Below are positions 52,636 to 62,391 of a DNA stretch of 64,000 nt, one piece after another. Numbering within the stretch: position 1 is the first letter of the stretch; every line of letters begins with the position of its first letter. Origin of the DNA: Vagococcus teuberi. GTDB lineage: Bacteria > Bacillota > Bacilli > Lactobacillales > Vagococcaceae. The notes below the pieces were generated by a model. That model ran no database searches, was not told the DNA's origin, and worked only from the letters and a program-made list of their open reading frames with translations. A program made the translations under genes and the position numbers. Location: positions 484,501 to 548,500 of the forward strand of contig NZ_CP017267.1 of the NCBI RefSeq assembly GCF_001870205.1, given 5' to 3'.

Positions 52636-53250
52636 ATGGGGAAAATTGATCCACGAGTTATTAAAACTCGTAAAAAACTAAGACAGGCTTTTTTAGATTT
52701 ATTAAAAACTCGTAGCTTAAGCGAGATGAATATTAAGGATTTAACTAATCAAGCAGCTGTTACCAGAGGAACTTTTTATTTACATTACCGAGATAAAGAT
52801 ACATTTATTGAGACGATTATGGAAGAGATTATTGAAGATTTCTATGAATCAGTCATTGAGTATGTACCTTATCAAGGCGATGACGAGAAACAAATTCCAA
52901 GAATTGTTTTAGATAAAGTGTTTGCTTATATTGGTAACTCACCAGAGTTTTTTGTCACGCTGCTTAATGAAAACGATGCAGAAGACTATCGTGTGCTATT
53001 TAGCGAACGTTTATACGACTATGTCTTAGCTCATGTAAATTATGGTAACTCTATCCCAGTTAGAAAGATGCCAAAAGAATTAGTGAATAACTTTGTTGTT
53101 TACTCATTGTTAGGTATTGCAAATGCTTGGGTGAATGAAGGACAAATTTATGCTAATCATTATATTGCAGCAATGGTTTCTAAGATGTATCGTTCTGAAT
53201 TATTCATAGAAGTTGGATTATCAGACTTTTTTGTATCAGAAACAATCTAA
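52636..53250 (+). CDS. TetR family transcriptional regulator
   Basis: 204 residues from ATG 52636 (AGGGGAG about 9 bases before); earlier in-frame ATGs lie inside the promoter region. N-terminal HTH: RSLSEMNIKDLTNQAAVTRGTFYLHYRDKDTF. The C-terminal ligand domain is not recognisable. Twin inverted repeats over its own promoter imply autoregulation. No obvious target gene is adjacent. Confidence 0.85.
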   Translation: MGKIDPRVIKTRKKLRQAFLDLLKTRSLSEMNIKDLTNQAAVTRGTFYLHYRDKDTFIETIMEEIIEDFYESVIEYVPYQGDDEKQIPRIVLDKVFAYIGNSPEFFVTLLNENDAEDYRVLFSERLYDYVLAHVNYGNSIPVRKMPKELVNNFVVYSLLGIANAWVNEGQIYANHYIAAMVSKMYRSELFIEVGLSDFFVSETI

Positions 53251-53257
53251 ATTTAAC

Positions 53258-53296
53258 GAGAATGGTCAAAAGTTGTTGACCATTCTCGTTTTTTTT
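53258..53296 (+). terminator. Intrinsic terminator
   Basis: GAGAATGGTCAA / TTGACCATTCTC stem and T-run after the TetR gene. Confidence 0.9.
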
Positions 53297-53304
53297 GGTA
53301 TCAT
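53296..53304 (+). promoter_or_regulatory. Extended -10 promoter of rplU operon
   Basis: TGGTATCAT, an extended -10 variant at the end of the previous terminator T-run. Confidence 0.45.
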
Positions 53305-53310
53305 GTTAAT

Positions 53311-53416
53311 GTTGTATTTGTGTGCACCACAACTACAACCGCACGAAACAAGTATTAAGAACGCGAGTCGCTTGTGACGGCGAGTCTAAGTAAAGAGAAG
53401 GAGGTGCGGAACAAAC
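53311..53416 (+). promoter_or_regulatory. L21 leader
   Basis: About 100-base structured leader before rplU containing TGTGCACCACAACTACAACCGCAC and a GC-rich hairpin (AACGCGAGTCGCTTGTGACGGCGAGTC region), ending in GGAGGTG. Position and sequence type match the Firmicutes L21 leader preceding rplU-prp-rpmA. Confidence 0.75.
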
Positions 53417-53725
53417 ATGTACGCTATTGTAAAAACTGGTGGAAAACAAGTTAAAGTAGAAGTAGGTCAAGCAATTTACGTTGAAAAATTAGACGTAGAA
53501 GCTGGCGGTAAAGTTGTGTTTGATGAAGTCGTTTTAGTAGGTGGAGAATCAACAAAAGTTGGTACACCACTTGTAGAAGGAGCAACTGTTGAAGGAACTG
53601 TTGAAAAACAAGGAAAACAAAAGAAAGTTGTAACTTACAAATACAAACCTAAAAAAGATAGTCATCGTAAACAAGGTCATCGTCAACCTTATACAAAAGT
53701 TATGATTGAAGCAATTAATGCCTAA
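53417..53725 (+). CDS. rplU: Ribosomal protein L21
   Basis: 102 residues: [19 protein letters not shown]-terminus and C-terminal [19 protein letters not shown]. 50S subunit protein. Start follows GGAGGTGCGGAACAAAC; first gene of rplU-prp-rpmA. Confidence 0.97.
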   Translation: MYAIVKTGGKQVKVEVGQAIYVEKLDVEAGGKVVFDEVVLVGGESTKVGTPLVEGATVEGTVEKQGKQKKVVTYKYKPKKDSHRKQGHRQPYTKVMIEAINA

Positions 53726-53747
53726 TTCTTAGAAAGTAGGTATGCTT

Positions 53748-54095
53748 GTGATACAGGCTAAATTTAAGCAAACTGAGACCGGTGAGTTTTTATCATTTGA
53801 AATGGATGGACATGCTAAATCAGGGCCTTTTGGCTATGATATCGTGTGTGCTGCGGCCTCTGCTTTATCTATCAATACGATAAATAGTATTAATGAGTTA
53901 GCAGGTTATACGCCCATCTATGATATGGAATCAGGGTATCTTTATTTTGAAAGATTAGAGTCTTTATCAGATAGACAAATTGATATAACAAATCTTTTGG
54001 TTCACAGTTTATTGATTGGGTTACGCTCAATCGAAACTGATAATCAAGCATTTATACAAGTTAAACTTAGTCAAGGAGGTGTAAATCCATGTTAA
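53748..54095 (+). CDS. prp: Ribosomal-processing cysteine protease Prp
   Basis: 115 residues from GTG 53748; this start gives MIQAKF and 7 bases of spacing after AGTAGG, whereas ATG 53742 is too close. Catalytic His and Cys are visible in [22 protein letters not shown] (His about 20, Cys about 32). Prp cuts the N-terminal extension off ribosomal protein L27, encoded next and overlapping by 7 bases. Confidence 0.9.
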   Translation: MIQAKFKQTETGEFLSFEMDGHAKSGPFGYDIVCAAASALSINTINSINELAGYTPIYDMESGYLYFERLESLSDRQIDITNLLVHSLLIGLRSIETDNQAFIQVKLSQGGVNPC

Positions 54096-54373
54096 AAATG
54101 AATCTACAATTATTCGCCCATAAAAAAGGTGGAGGTTCTACTACTAACGGTCGTGATTCAAGATCAAAACGTTTAGGTGCTAAACGTGCTGATGGTCAAA
54201 CTGTATCAGGTGGATCAATTTTATACCGTCAACGCGGAACAAAAATTTATCCAGGTGAAAACGTTGGTCGTGGTGGAGATGATACATTGTATGCAAAAGT
54301 GGACGGAGTTGTTCGTTTCGAACGCAAAGGACGCGAAAAAACACAAGTATCTGTTTATCCAGTGGCTAAATAA
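54089..54373 (+). CDS. rpmA: Ribosomal protein L27 with Prp-cleaved leader
   Basis: 94 residues beginning [17 protein letters not shown]. The [10 protein letters not shown] junction is the recognised Prp cleavage site, so the mature protein starts at Ala10. L27 reaches the peptidyl-transferase centre, so the leader must be removed for function. AAGGAGG ribosome site inside prp. Confidence 0.97.
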   Translation: MLKMNLQLFAHKKGGGSTTNGRDSRSKRLGAKRADGQTVSGGSILYRQRGTKIYPGENVGRGGDDTLYAKVDGVVRFERKGREKTQVSVYPVAK

Positions 54374-54382
54374 TTTACTAAT

Positions 54383-54420
54383 TAAAGCAACTTATTCAAT
54401 AGAGTAGGTTGCTTTTTTTT
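54383..54420 (+). terminator. Intrinsic terminator
   Basis: AAAGCAACTTATTC / GAGTAGGTTGCTTT stem, T8, after rpmA. Confidence 0.9.
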
Positions 54421-54492
54421 GTTGCGTTTGATTTTATTTCACTCATAAGTTTGTTATAATAAAAAGTAGCATAATGAAAGAGGGCGACGTAA

Positions 54493-55557
54493 ATGATGGA
54501 ACGTGTAGAAAAATTACGAAGTAAAATGGTAGAACGTGGAATAGATAGCTTTTTAATTACTAATTCATATAATTTAAGATACTTAACTGGTTTTACAGGA
54601 ACGACGGGTGTAGCGTTGATTACACTAGATAAAGCCTATTTCATTACGGATTTTAGATATACAGAACAAGCAAGCGAACAATGTAAAGGGTATGAAATTG
54701 TGAAAAATGTTGAACCAGTGTTTAATGTAGCAGCTGATTTAATTAATAGTTCTGCAGCACAAAACATGGCATTTGAAGAACAAACAGTGTCATTTTTCCA
54801 ATATACTGTCCTTGAAGAGTTAGTGAATGTAGATTTAGTCCCTGTTACTGGTATGATTGAAACACTACGTGAAGTGAAAGACGTAGCAGAAATTGAAACA
54901 ATTCGTAAAGCTTGTCAAATTGCAGATGCTGCGTTCGAGCATATCTTGACTTATATCAAACCCGGCATGACAGAAATTCAAGTAGCTAATGAATTAGACT
55001 TTTATATGAGAAGTTTAGGAGCAAGCGGTGTATCATTTGATACAATTGTAGCAAGTGGATTACGTTCAGCAATGCCTCATGGAGTGGCGAGTGACAAAAA
55101 AATTGAAGTAGGAGATTTTATTACAATAGACTTTGGTTGCTACTATAATGGCTATGTATCAGACATGACTCGTACGATTTCTTTGGGTGAACCAAGTGAA
55201 AAATTAAAAGAAATCTATCAAGTTGTTAAAGACGCACAGCAACTTGTTTTAGATAAAGCTAAACCAGGTATGACAGGTGTGGAACTTGATGCGATTGCAA
55301 GAGATTACATTACTGACAAAGGGTACGGCGAAGCGTTTGGGCATTCGACAGGTCATGGTATTGGTTTAGAAATTCATGAAGGTCCTAATGTGTCTAAATT
55401 AGCTGAAAAAACATTTGTTCCAGGTAATGTCATTACAAATGAACCTGGCATCTATTTACCAGGGATTGGTGGGGTTCGAATTGAAGATGACATGTTAGTA
55501 ACAGAAGATGGGATCGACCGATTGACACACTCTCCAAAAGAGCTTATTATTTTATAG
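54493..55557 (+). CDS. M24 family Xaa-Pro peptidase
   Basis: 354 residues: N-terminal creatinase-like domain (1-125) and pita-bread metallopeptidase domain with ligands in IDFGCYYNGYVSDMTRT, HSTGHGIGLEIHE and NEPGIYL...GVRIEDD. It cleaves peptides at proline, either as aminopeptidase P (Xaa-Pro release) or prolidase; size and placement next to efp match Bacillus YqhT. Start ATG 54493 or 54496. Confidence 0.88.
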   Translation: MMERVEKLRSKMVERGIDSFLITNSYNLRYLTGFTGTTGVALITLDKAYFITDFRYTEQASEQCKGYEIVKNVEPVFNVAADLINSSAAQNMAFEEQTVSFFQYTVLEELVNVDLVPVTGMIETLREVKDVAEIETIRKACQIADAAFEHILTYIKPGMTEIQVANELDFYMRSLGASGVSFDTIVASGLRSAMPHGVASDKKIEVGDFITIDFGCYYNGYVSDMTRTISLGEPSEKLKEIYQVVKDAQQLVLDKAKPGMTGVELDAIARDYITDKGYGEAFGHSTGHGIGLEIHEGPNVSKLAEKTFVPGNVITNEPGIYLPGIGGVRIEDDMLVTEDGIDRLTHSPKELIIL

Positions 55558-55593
55558 AAATTTTTGTGAGTCACAAAGGTTTAGGAGGCCGCT

Positions 55594-56151
55594 ATGATAT
55601 CAGTTAATGATTTAAAAACTGGATTAACAATTGAAGTTGATGGTAATATATATAGAGTAATTGAGTTTCAACATGTTAAACCTGGAAAAGGTGCTGCATT
55701 TGTGAGAACCAAACTTAAAAATCTAAGAAATGGCAATACTGCTGAGAAGACATTTCGCGGAGGAGAAAAAGTAGCAAAGGCACAAATTGACAATAAAAAA
55801 ATGCAGTATCTTTATGAATCTGGTGGTAGTTATGTTTTCATGGATATGGATACATATGAACAGTTAGAATTACCATTTGAAACCATTGAGGATGAATTAA
55901 ATTATTTATTGGAAAATAGTGAGTGTCATATTATGATGTATGGCACAGAAACTATTGGAATAAATCTTCCAAATACGGTAGAATTAGAAGTCAAAGAAAC
56001 AGAACCAGGAATTAAAGGAGATACGTCATCAGGAGGCTCAAAACCTGCTATAATGGAGACAGGTTTAGTTGTCCAAGTACCTTTCTTTATTAGTGAGGGT
56101 GACCGTTTGATTATTAATACATCTGATGGTTCATATGTTTCTCGTGCATAG
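55594..56151 (+). CDS. efp: Elongation factor P
   Basis: 185 residues, three-domain EF-P. The loop that enters the ribosome reads [17 protein letters not shown], with Lys32 as the possible modification site. It rescues ribosomes stalled at polyproline. TTAGGAGG ribosome site; first gene of the long efp...recN cluster. Confidence 0.95.
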   Translation: MISVNDLKTGLTIEVDGNIYRVIEFQHVKPGKGAAFVRTKLKNLRNGNTAEKTFRGGEKVAKAQIDNKKMQYLYESGGSYVFMDMDTYEQLELPFETIEDELNYLLENSECHIMMYGTETIGINLPNTVELEVKETEPGIKGDTSSGGSKPAIMETGLVVQVPFFISEGDRLIINTSDGSYVSRA

Positions 56152-56175
56152 TGATAGACTAAAGGAGGAAGTTTA

Positions 56176-56604
56176 ATGTCAGAAAATAAAAATTTGGTAT
56201 TAAGTAACCAAAACCAAGCAATTGACGGAGAAATTGTTGTTGCTCCTGAAGTGATAGAAGTTATTGTAGGTATTGCTGCATCAAAAGTATCTGGTGTTTA
56301 TGGCATGCGCGGTAACTTAGCATCTAATGTTGCTGAACTTTTTGGAAGTTCTGTACATGATAAAGGGGTGTATTTAACAAACGATTCAGGAAAAATAACA
56401 CTAGATCTGTATTGCTTTTTAAATTATGGTGTCTCTGTTCCTAAGACAGCCATTGATATGCAAGAAAAAGTAAAACAGCAAGTTTTTTATATGACAGATT
56501 TAGAAATAGCAGAAGTAAATGTGCATGTTGTAGGTGTAGTGCCAGAAAAAACAACATTACCAGATTTAAATGAATTATTTGATTCAGAAAATGAGGAAGA
56601 TTAG
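56176..56604 (+). CDS. yqhY: Asp23/Gls24 family protein YqhY
   Basis: 142 residues with the DUF322/Asp23 core (GEIVVAPEVIEVIVGIAASKVSGVYGMRG). Found between efp and nusB in most Firmicutes. Bacillus YqhY is linked to acetyl-CoA carboxylase activity. AAGGAGG ribosome site. Confidence 0.9.
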   Translation: MSENKNLVLSNQNQAIDGEIVVAPEVIEVIVGIAASKVSGVYGMRGNLASNVAELFGSSVHDKGVYLTNDSGKITLDLYCFLNYGVSVPKTAIDMQEKVKQQVFYMTDLEIAEVNVHVVGVVPEKTTLPDLNELFDSENEED

Positions 56605-56605
56605 A

Positions 56606-57040
56606 GTGGGATTAACAAGACACCAGTTAAGAGAAGTAGCTTTTCAGACGATATTTTCGATGATGTACCAAGAAGATGCAGCAATCATTGACTCGATTTC
56701 TTATACGTTATCATTGATGGATGAAAAATTTGAGTTAGAAGAAGAAGATTTAGTGATTCCAACCTATTTGGAAGTAGTTGTTACTGGAATCATGGAAAAA
56801 CAGACTATGCTAGATTCAATCATCGAAAAGCATTTAAAAGGCTGGAAAATTAATCGCTTAGCGAAAGCTGACTTGATTATTTTACGTCTGGCTATTTTTG
56901 AAATGTTATATTTAAAAGATGTACCCAATAAAGTATCGTTGAATGAGGCGTTGGAATTAGCAAAAACGTATAGTGATGAAGAATCTAAACGTTTTATTAA
57001 TGGTGTATTATCATCTGTTTTGAACGATATCGAAAATTAA
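56606..57040 (+). CDS. nusB: Transcription antitermination factor NusB
   Basis: 144 residues from GTG 56606, one base after the yqhY stop and 6-7 bases after AGGAAG; ATG 56591 lacks a ribosome site. N-terminus VGLTRHQLREVAFQTIFSM and C-terminus SLNEALELAKTYSDEESKRFINGVLSSV are typical. Supports rRNA antitermination. In most relatives folD follows directly; here an insertion intervenes. Confidence 0.93.
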   Translation: MGLTRHQLREVAFQTIFSMMYQEDAAIIDSISYTLSLMDEKFELEEEDLVIPTYLEVVVTGIMEKQTMLDSIIEKHLKGWKINRLAKADLIILRLAIFEMLYLKDVPNKVSLNEALELAKTYSDEESKRFINGVLSSVLNDIEN

Positions 57041-57054
57041 AAATAATTAACAAA

Positions 57055-57134
57055 GAGGCTGACCCAAAAGTCTTAAAATAGAAATCCCATGAAATCCGTT
57101 AATTATAACGTTGATTTCATGGGATTTCTATTTT
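57055..57134. repeat. Long perfect hairpin element between nusB and folD
   Basis: GAGGCTGACCCAAAAG (57055-57070) is followed by 22-base perfect inverted arms (57075-57096 and 57113-57134), with a further CGTTA-ATTA-TAACG inside the loop. It looks like a dispersed palindromic repeat rather than a normal terminator. Copy number cannot be judged in this window. Confidence 0.6.
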
Positions 57135-57139
57135 GTTAG

Positions 57140-57600
57140 GTGGGTGATCTTTCAAGAGATGGTAAATTAAAAGAAAGGGCCGATAAGCTTGAGAGCGAAT
57201 TATCGGAAAAAGAAGTGTTTACAGAATTAATCAAAAGTAAAGAACAAGCAATTGGTGAGCTTAATGAAAAGAAGACTGACATAGAAACACAAATTGAGGA
57301 ATTAAAATCTACTATAGAAACGCAAAAGAAAAATTTAGCAGAAAAAGATGCATATAGAGAAGCGGAAATCGCTGAAATGGAATCATACTATACTGGAGAA
57401 GTTGAAAAATACCAAGATCAAGTAAGAGCTACGATGTAGAAAAGAATGCAGTTCTTGAGAAATTAAATGATTTAACAGTTGAAAAAGAAGATTTAGACAA
57501 AGAACTTACACACTTAACAAAAGCAAGCAATGAAAAAGATGGCAAACTAGAAAAAGCTGAGAGTATTATAGAAGAAGTAAATACAAATGAAAATGGCTAG
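57140..57600 (+). pseudogene. Frameshifted coiled-coil protein remnant
   Basis: The frame from 57140 (GTG, within five bases of the hairpin element) encodes about 97 residues of Lys/Glu-rich coiled coil. It hits a stop at 57437. A frame shift by two at about 57430 restores the same composition to 57600 (DVEKNAVLEKLNDLTVEKED...). No start region or N-terminal domain survives, so this is a truncated, frameshifted remnant. Origin unknown; plasmid or phage coiled-coil proteins look similar. It interrupts the nusB-folD order. Confidence 0.6.
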
Positions 57601-57760
57601 TAATTTTTATTGTCGAAATTAATATTCATAGTATAATAAGAACTAATTATAATAAACGCACCTCTAAAGTTTTAGGGTGTATTGTTATGAGTAGTTTTTT
57701 ATTTATTAGAAGCAAGTATGTTAAAATAGAACGTAATTAAAAAATGAAGGGATGGAGACG

Positions 57761-58633
57761 ATGACAGTAATTTTAGACGGGAAAGCATTAGCCAATAAAA
57801 TGCAAGCAAATTTAGCTAATGAAGTGGCGGATTGGAAAAGTAAAGGTTACCGTATACCCAAACTAGTAGTAATTCTAATAGGAGAAGACAGTGCTAGTAA
57901 AGTATATGTGAAAAATAAAGAAAAATCAGCCCAAAAAATCGGATTCCATTCAGTAGTAAGAAGACTAGATGAAGCAGTTAGTGAGGCAGAGTTGTTAGAC
58001 ATCATTGCAGAGTATAATCAAGATGAAACAGTGGATGGTATCTTAGTACAGCTACCATTACCTAAACATATTGATGAGGAGAATGTGTTACTTGCTATTG
58101 ATCCTAAAAAAGATGTGGATGGATTTCATCCACTTAATGTAGGAAAACTTTTTGTCGGGGATCCTGATATGCATCCTTGCACGCCTTTTGGTATTATTAC
58201 ATTACTAAAAGAGTATAATATTGAGTTGGTTGGAAAAAAAGTTGTGATAATTGGTAGAAGTAATATCGTTGGAAAACCTTTAATGCATATGATGTTAAAT
58301 GAAGATGCTACTGTCACTATTACTCATTCAAAAACTAAGAATTTAAAAGAAGAAACATTAACAGCAGATGTATTAGTTGCGGCAATTGGACAAGCTGAGT
58401 TTATTACATCTGATTATGTAAAAGAAGGAGCAGTTGTCATTGATGTTGGGATGAATCGAAATAGCGATGGTAAACTAGTTGGGGATGTAGATTTTGAAGA
58501 CGTGTTACCTAAAGTTAGTGCGATTACGCCGGTTCCAGGAGGCGTTGGTCCAATGACAATAACTATGCTAATGGAACAAACGATGTATCAAGGTAGAAAA
58601 CATTGTGGAGAGGAAAGCCATGACAACAAGTGA
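57761..58633 (+). CDS. folD: Methylenetetrahydrofolate dehydrogenase/cyclohydrolase FolD
   Basis: 290 residues from ATG 57761, 9 bases after AAGGG; ATG 57752 abuts that site. Motifs: KVYVKNKEKSAQKIG (catalytic Lys), DGILVQLPLPKHI, IIGRSNIVGKP (NADP loop) and PVPGGVGPMT. Interconverts one-carbon tetrahydrofolates for purine, thymidylate and Met-tRNA formylation. Overlaps xseA by 14 bases. Confidence 0.95.
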   Translation: MTVILDGKALANKMQANLANEVADWKSKGYRIPKLVVILIGEDSASKVYVKNKEKSAQKIGFHSVVRRLDEAVSEAELLDIIAEYNQDETVDGILVQLPLPKHIDEENVLLAIDPKKDVDGFHPLNVGKLFVGDPDMHPCTPFGIITLLKEYNIELVGKKVVIIGRSNIVGKPLMHMMLNEDATVTITHSKTKNLKEETLTADVLVAAIGQAEFITSDYVKEGAVVIDVGMNRNSDGKLVGDVDFEDVLPKVSAITPVPGGVGPMTITMLMEQTMYQGRKHCGEESHDNK

Positions 58634-59969
58634 TTATTTAACGGTCACAGCATTAACAAAATATTTAAAACGTAAATTTGATGCAGACCCATATTTAGAA
58701 AAAGTGTATTTGACTGGTGAAGTATCAAATTTTAGAGCAAGAGTAAATAGTCATCAATATTTTAGCTTGAAAGATGATAAGGCTAAAATTTCAGCAGTAA
58801 TGTTTAAAGGGGCATACCAAAAACTAAAATTTACTCCTGAAGAGGGGATGAAAGTTTTAGTGGTTGGTCGCCTCTCTCTTTATGAGGCGTCTGGTAATTA
58901 TCAAATTTATATTGATCATATGGAACCAGATGGAGTAGGTGCTTTGTATCAAGCTTATGAACAACTAAAAGCATCACTAGAAAAAGAAGGATTGTTTAAA
59001 TTAACACATAAACAATCATTAGTGAAGTATCCCAAACGAATTGCAGTTATCACAAGTCCGAGTGGCGCGGTTATTAAAGATATTATGACCACGATACAAA
59101 GACGTTATCCTATTGCACAGTTAGTATTATTTCCGACAAAAGTTCAAGGAGATGATGCTGCAGGAGAAATTGCACAACGAATCAAAGAAGTAGATGCTAT
59201 TGGCAATTTCGATACGATGATTGTTGGTCGTGGTGGAGGCTCTATTGAAGATTTGTGGTCATTTAATACAGAAGAAGTGGTTCGTGCTGTTTTTGAAGCG
59301 AGAACACCGGTTATTTCATCTGTGGGACATGAAACAGATACTACGTTGACCGATTTAGTGGCAGATGTACGAGCGGCAACTCCAACAGCGGCAGCAGAAC
59401 TAGCAGTACCTGTGTTACAAGAAGAGTTACTTAAAATTCGAGAAAAGCAATCACGCTTGTATCATGCACTTGATAATCAATTAAAACATAAACGTGCTCG
59501 ATTTGAAAAAGTGAGTGAGTCAGTCATATTTAAACAACCAAATCGATTGTATGAAGCATTTTATTTACAATTAGATAATTTAGATCGACGTTTGAAACAG
59601 ACTATGAGCACTCAGTTACATGAAAAGCAAGTGAAATGGCAAAAGCAATCAGAAAGATTGATGGTAAAAAATCCGTCTGAATTAATTAAACGACGTCACC
59701 AAGAACGAGAATTCTTGGAACAGAATTTACACAGAGCAATGTATCAACTCATTAGTGATAAAAAGCAATCTCTTTATCAAACGACTGAATCACTAGATTT
59801 ACTGAGTCCACTTAAGACAATGGGGCGAGGGTATAGTTATGTGACTAAGAATAATCATATTGTAAAAAGTGTCTCAGATGTTAAAATTGGAGATGAGATG
59901 ATATTGAATGTATCAGATGGCCAGATACAAGCAGAAGTAAAAGAGATAGAAAGTGATGGGAAAGCATGA
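58620..59969 (+). CDS. xseA: Exodeoxyribonuclease VII large subunit
   Basis: 449 residues: N-terminal OB fold ([16 protein letters not shown]... TGEVSNFR), catalytic core [37 protein letters not shown], then coiled coil. ATG 58620 after GGAGAGGAAAG. With XseB it degrades single-stranded DNA in repair. Confidence 0.93.
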   Translation: MTTSDYLTVTALTKYLKRKFDADPYLEKVYLTGEVSNFRARVNSHQYFSLKDDKAKISAVMFKGAYQKLKFTPEEGMKVLVVGRLSLYEASGNYQIYIDHMEPDGVGALYQAYEQLKASLEKEGLFKLTHKQSLVKYPKRIAVITSPSGAVIKDIMTTIQRRYPIAQLVLFPTKVQGDDAAGEIAQRIKEVDAIGNFDTMIVGRGGGSIEDLWSFNTEEVVRAVFEARTPVISSVGHETDTTLTDLVADVRAATPTAAAELAVPVLQEELLKIREKQSRLYHALDNQLKHKRARFEKVSESVIFKQPNRLYEAFYLQLDNLDRRLKQTMSTQLHEKQVKWQKQSERLMVKNPSELIKRRHQEREFLEQNLHRAMYQLISDKKQSLYQTTESLDLLSPLKTMGRGYSYVTKNNHIVKSVSDVKIGDEMILNVSDGQIQAEVKEIESDGKA

Positions 59970-60193
59970 GTAAAGAAAAACAAACATTTGAAGAGTCAAT
60001 GGAAGAGCTTGAACAAATCATTAAAGGACTAGAATCAGGAGATGTACCGTTAGAAACGGCATTGGAAAAGTTTCAACGAGGAGTTGAGTTAAGTAAAGAG
60101 TGTCAAAAGACATTAGCAAATGCCGAAAAAACACTGACTAAAGTAATGAGTCAAGATGGTCAAGAAATTGATTTTGAAGCAAAAGGAGACTAA
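59966..60193 (+). CDS. xseB: Exodeoxyribonuclease VII small subunit
   Basis: 75 residues of two helices, with [33 protein letters not shown], characteristic of XseB. Overlaps xseA by 4 bases; partner of XseA. Confidence 0.95.
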   Translation: MSKEKQTFEESMEELEQIIKGLESGDVPLETALEKFQRGVELSKECQKTLANAEKTLTKVMSQDGQEIDFEAKGD

Positions 60194-60195
60194 AT

Positions 60196-61089
60196 ATGTC
60201 GACATACACTGATTTTGTGACACGACATGCACCAATCATTGAACAAACCATTTGTACATTTTTAAAAAAAGAAACAATAGGTGAAGACTTGTATGACTCT
60301 ATGAATTATTCGGTAAAAGCTGGTGGGAAAAAATTCCGTCCACTTTTATTTTTGGCGACGTTATCCTTAGTTGGTTACCCAATTACTAATGAAGAATATA
60401 AAGTCGCAAGTTCTTTAGAAATGATTCATACCTATTCGTTAATCCATGATGATTTGCCAGCGATGGATGATGATGATTTACGACGAGGAAAACCAACCAA
60501 TCATAAACAATTTGGCGAAGCCATGGCTATTTTGGCAGGCGATGGCTTATTAACGGAGTCTTTTCATCTGCTTTCTAGTGCGAAGATAGAAGCAACTAAA
60601 TTAGTTAAGTTGGTAGAAATTCTATCTAGTAGTGCTGGGACAAAAGGTATGATAGCTGGTCAAGTTGAAGACATAGAAGCAGAAGAGCAATCTGTGTCAC
60701 TTGCTGAACTGCAATTGATTCATGAGAAGAAAACGGGAGCATTGATAAAATCTGCCGTTGAAATGGCATGTGTGTTAGCAAGTGTAAGCCCCATCATTGA
60801 AAGTGAGTTAATGACTTATGCAACATCTGTTGGGATTGCGTTTCAAATTCGCGATGACTTATTGGATGTGATTGGTGATGAGGATGTTATCGGGAAACAT
60901 GTTGGTAGTGATGAAAAATTAAACAAATCAACTTACGTGTCATTGTTAGGGTTAGAAGAAGCCAAAGAAGCGTTTTATACACAATGTGACATAGCCAAAG
61001 AAGCATTGCGCCGAACAAAAATTGAATTGGGAATAGACAATACTCAAACGTTACTAGATGAAATATTAAAAGAATTGAAGGAAATATAA
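60196..61089 (+). CDS. ispA: Farnesyl diphosphate synthase (polyprenyl synthetase)
   Basis: 297 residues with both Asp-rich motifs: IHDDLPAMDDDDLRRG (about 84-99) and FQIRDDLLDVIGDED. Condenses C5 units to farnesyl diphosphate, precursor of undecaprenyl carrier and quinone tails. AAAGGAG ribosome site, 2 bases after xseB. Confidence 0.92.
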   Translation: MSTYTDFVTRHAPIIEQTICTFLKKETIGEDLYDSMNYSVKAGGKKFRPLLFLATLSLVGYPITNEEYKVASSLEMIHTYSLIHDDLPAMDDDDLRRGKPTNHKQFGEAMAILAGDGLLTESFHLLSSAKIEATKLVKLVEILSSSAGTKGMIAGQVEDIEAEEQSVSLAELQLIHEKKTGALIKSAVEMACVLASVSPIIESELMTYATSVGIAFQIRDDLLDVIGDEDVIGKHVGSDEKLNKSTYVSLLGLEEAKEAFYTQCDIAKEALRRTKIELGIDNTQTLLDEILKELKEI

Positions 61090-61916
61090 TGAAAGAAAAA
61101 GTCGGCAAAGAACGAGTAGACGTTCTTTTAGTACAACAAGGATTGTGTGAGACAAGAGAAAAAGCCAAACGAACAGTGATGGCTGGTTTGGTATGTGATG
61201 AGAAAAATATTCGATACGATAAACCTGGTGAAAAAATACCTATCACGACTGAATTACGTTTAAAAGGTCAAGTATTAAAATATGTGTCTCGCGGCGGATT
61301 GAAACTTGAAAAAGCAATAGAGGTATTTGATATTGATTTTTCTAACAAAATCTTATTAGATATAGGTTCGTCGACAGGCGGATTTACTGACGTAGCCTTA
61401 CAAAATGGAGCTATGATGAGTTATGCTTTAGATGTTGGGTCAAATCAATTAGCATGGAAACTTCGTCAAGATGAACGTGTCGAAGTGATGGAAAAAACTA
61501 ATTTTAGGTATTCAAAATTAGCTGATTTTAAATTAGGTCAACCGACAATTGCCACGATAGATGTTTCATTTATTTCATTAAAGCTAATAATCCCTGTGTT
61601 GCGTGATATTATTTCAAATGATGGAGAAGTAGTTGCTTTAATCAAACCGCAATTTGAAGCTGGAAAAGAACAAGTCGGTAAAAAAGGCATAGTAAGAGAC
61701 AAAAAAGTTCATGTTGATGTATTGAATAGAATGATAGACATGATGGCAGACTCAAGGTTTAATGTTATGCAATTAGATTACTCGCCTATAACAGGTGGGG
61801 AGGGCAATATTGAATTTCTTGCTTATTTAAAACCTTGTGAAGAAGTAGGTAACTATTTAGGAGAAGAACTTCCTGCTCAATTAGTAGAAAGAGCTCATGC
61901 TCAGTTAAATGGATAA
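61089..61916 (+). CDS. TlyA family rRNA methyltransferase / S4-domain protein
   Basis: 275 residues: N-terminal S4 RNA-binding domain (KERVDVLLVQQGLCETREKAKRTVMAGLV) and FtsJ-like SAM domain (LLDIGSSTGGFTDVALQNGA, IATIDVSFISLKLI). Matches Bacillus YqxC; expected to 2'-O-methylate rRNA. ATG overlaps the ispA stop by one base. Confidence 0.9.
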   Translation: MKEKVGKERVDVLLVQQGLCETREKAKRTVMAGLVCDEKNIRYDKPGEKIPITTELRLKGQVLKYVSRGGLKLEKAIEVFDIDFSNKILLDIGSSTGGFTDVALQNGAMMSYALDVGSNQLAWKLRQDERVEVMEKTNFRYSKLADFKLGQPTIATIDVSFISLKLIIPVLRDIISNDGEVVALIKPQFEAGKEQVGKKGIVRDKKVHVDVLNRMIDMMADSRFNVMQLDYSPITGGEGNIEFLAYLKPCEEVGNYLGEELPAQLVERAHAQLNG

Positions 61917-61928
61917 GAGAGGTCGAAC

Positions 61929-62375
61929 ATGAGAAAATCTGAACGACAAAAGTTAATCAAACAAATCATATTGGAAGAAAGTGTTGGCAAACAAGAAGAG
62001 TTAGTTATTTTATTAAAAGAACGCGGTATTCCTGTGACTCAAGCGACAGTATCTCGAGATATAAAAGAGTTGAATTTGATTAAACAAGTGGATGAGCATG
62101 GAGAATTCAGATATTACCTTCCTAAAAATGACACATCAGAAAAACGTCGCTTGGAAAAAATGATTGAAACATCATTTATAAAAGTCGAAATAATGGATAA
62201 TTTGGTGAACTTGCAATTAGAGCCAGGAGTGGGTGTCATTATAGGAAAACTTGTTGAATTTGTGTATGAGGATAGTTTGTTTGCCGTTGTTGCTAATGAT
62301 GATAAATTACTGATTATTACACGAACGAATGAACAGGCACGTATGTTAGAAAGAGAAATTTTATCTATGACATAA
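61929..62375 (+). CDS. argR: Arginine repressor ArgR/AhrC family
   Basis: 148 residues: N-terminal winged helix (QKLIKQIILEESVGKQEELVILLKERGIPVTQATVSRDIKEL) and C-terminal oligomerisation/arginine-binding domain. The usual GTxAGDDT loop reads AVVANDDK, keeping the Asp pair but losing the Gly-Thr part. In this position (before recN) it is generally the ArgR/AhrC regulator of arginine metabolism. AGAGGTCG ribosome site. Confidence 0.88.
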   Translation: MRKSERQKLIKQIILEESVGKQEELVILLKERGIPVTQATVSRDIKELNLIKQVDEHGEFRYYLPKNDTSEKRRLEKMIETSFIKVEIMDNLVNLQLEPGVGVIIGKLVEFVYEDSLFAVVANDDKLLIITRTNEQARMLEREILSMT

Positions 62376-62391
62376 GAGGTGAGAAGCGACA

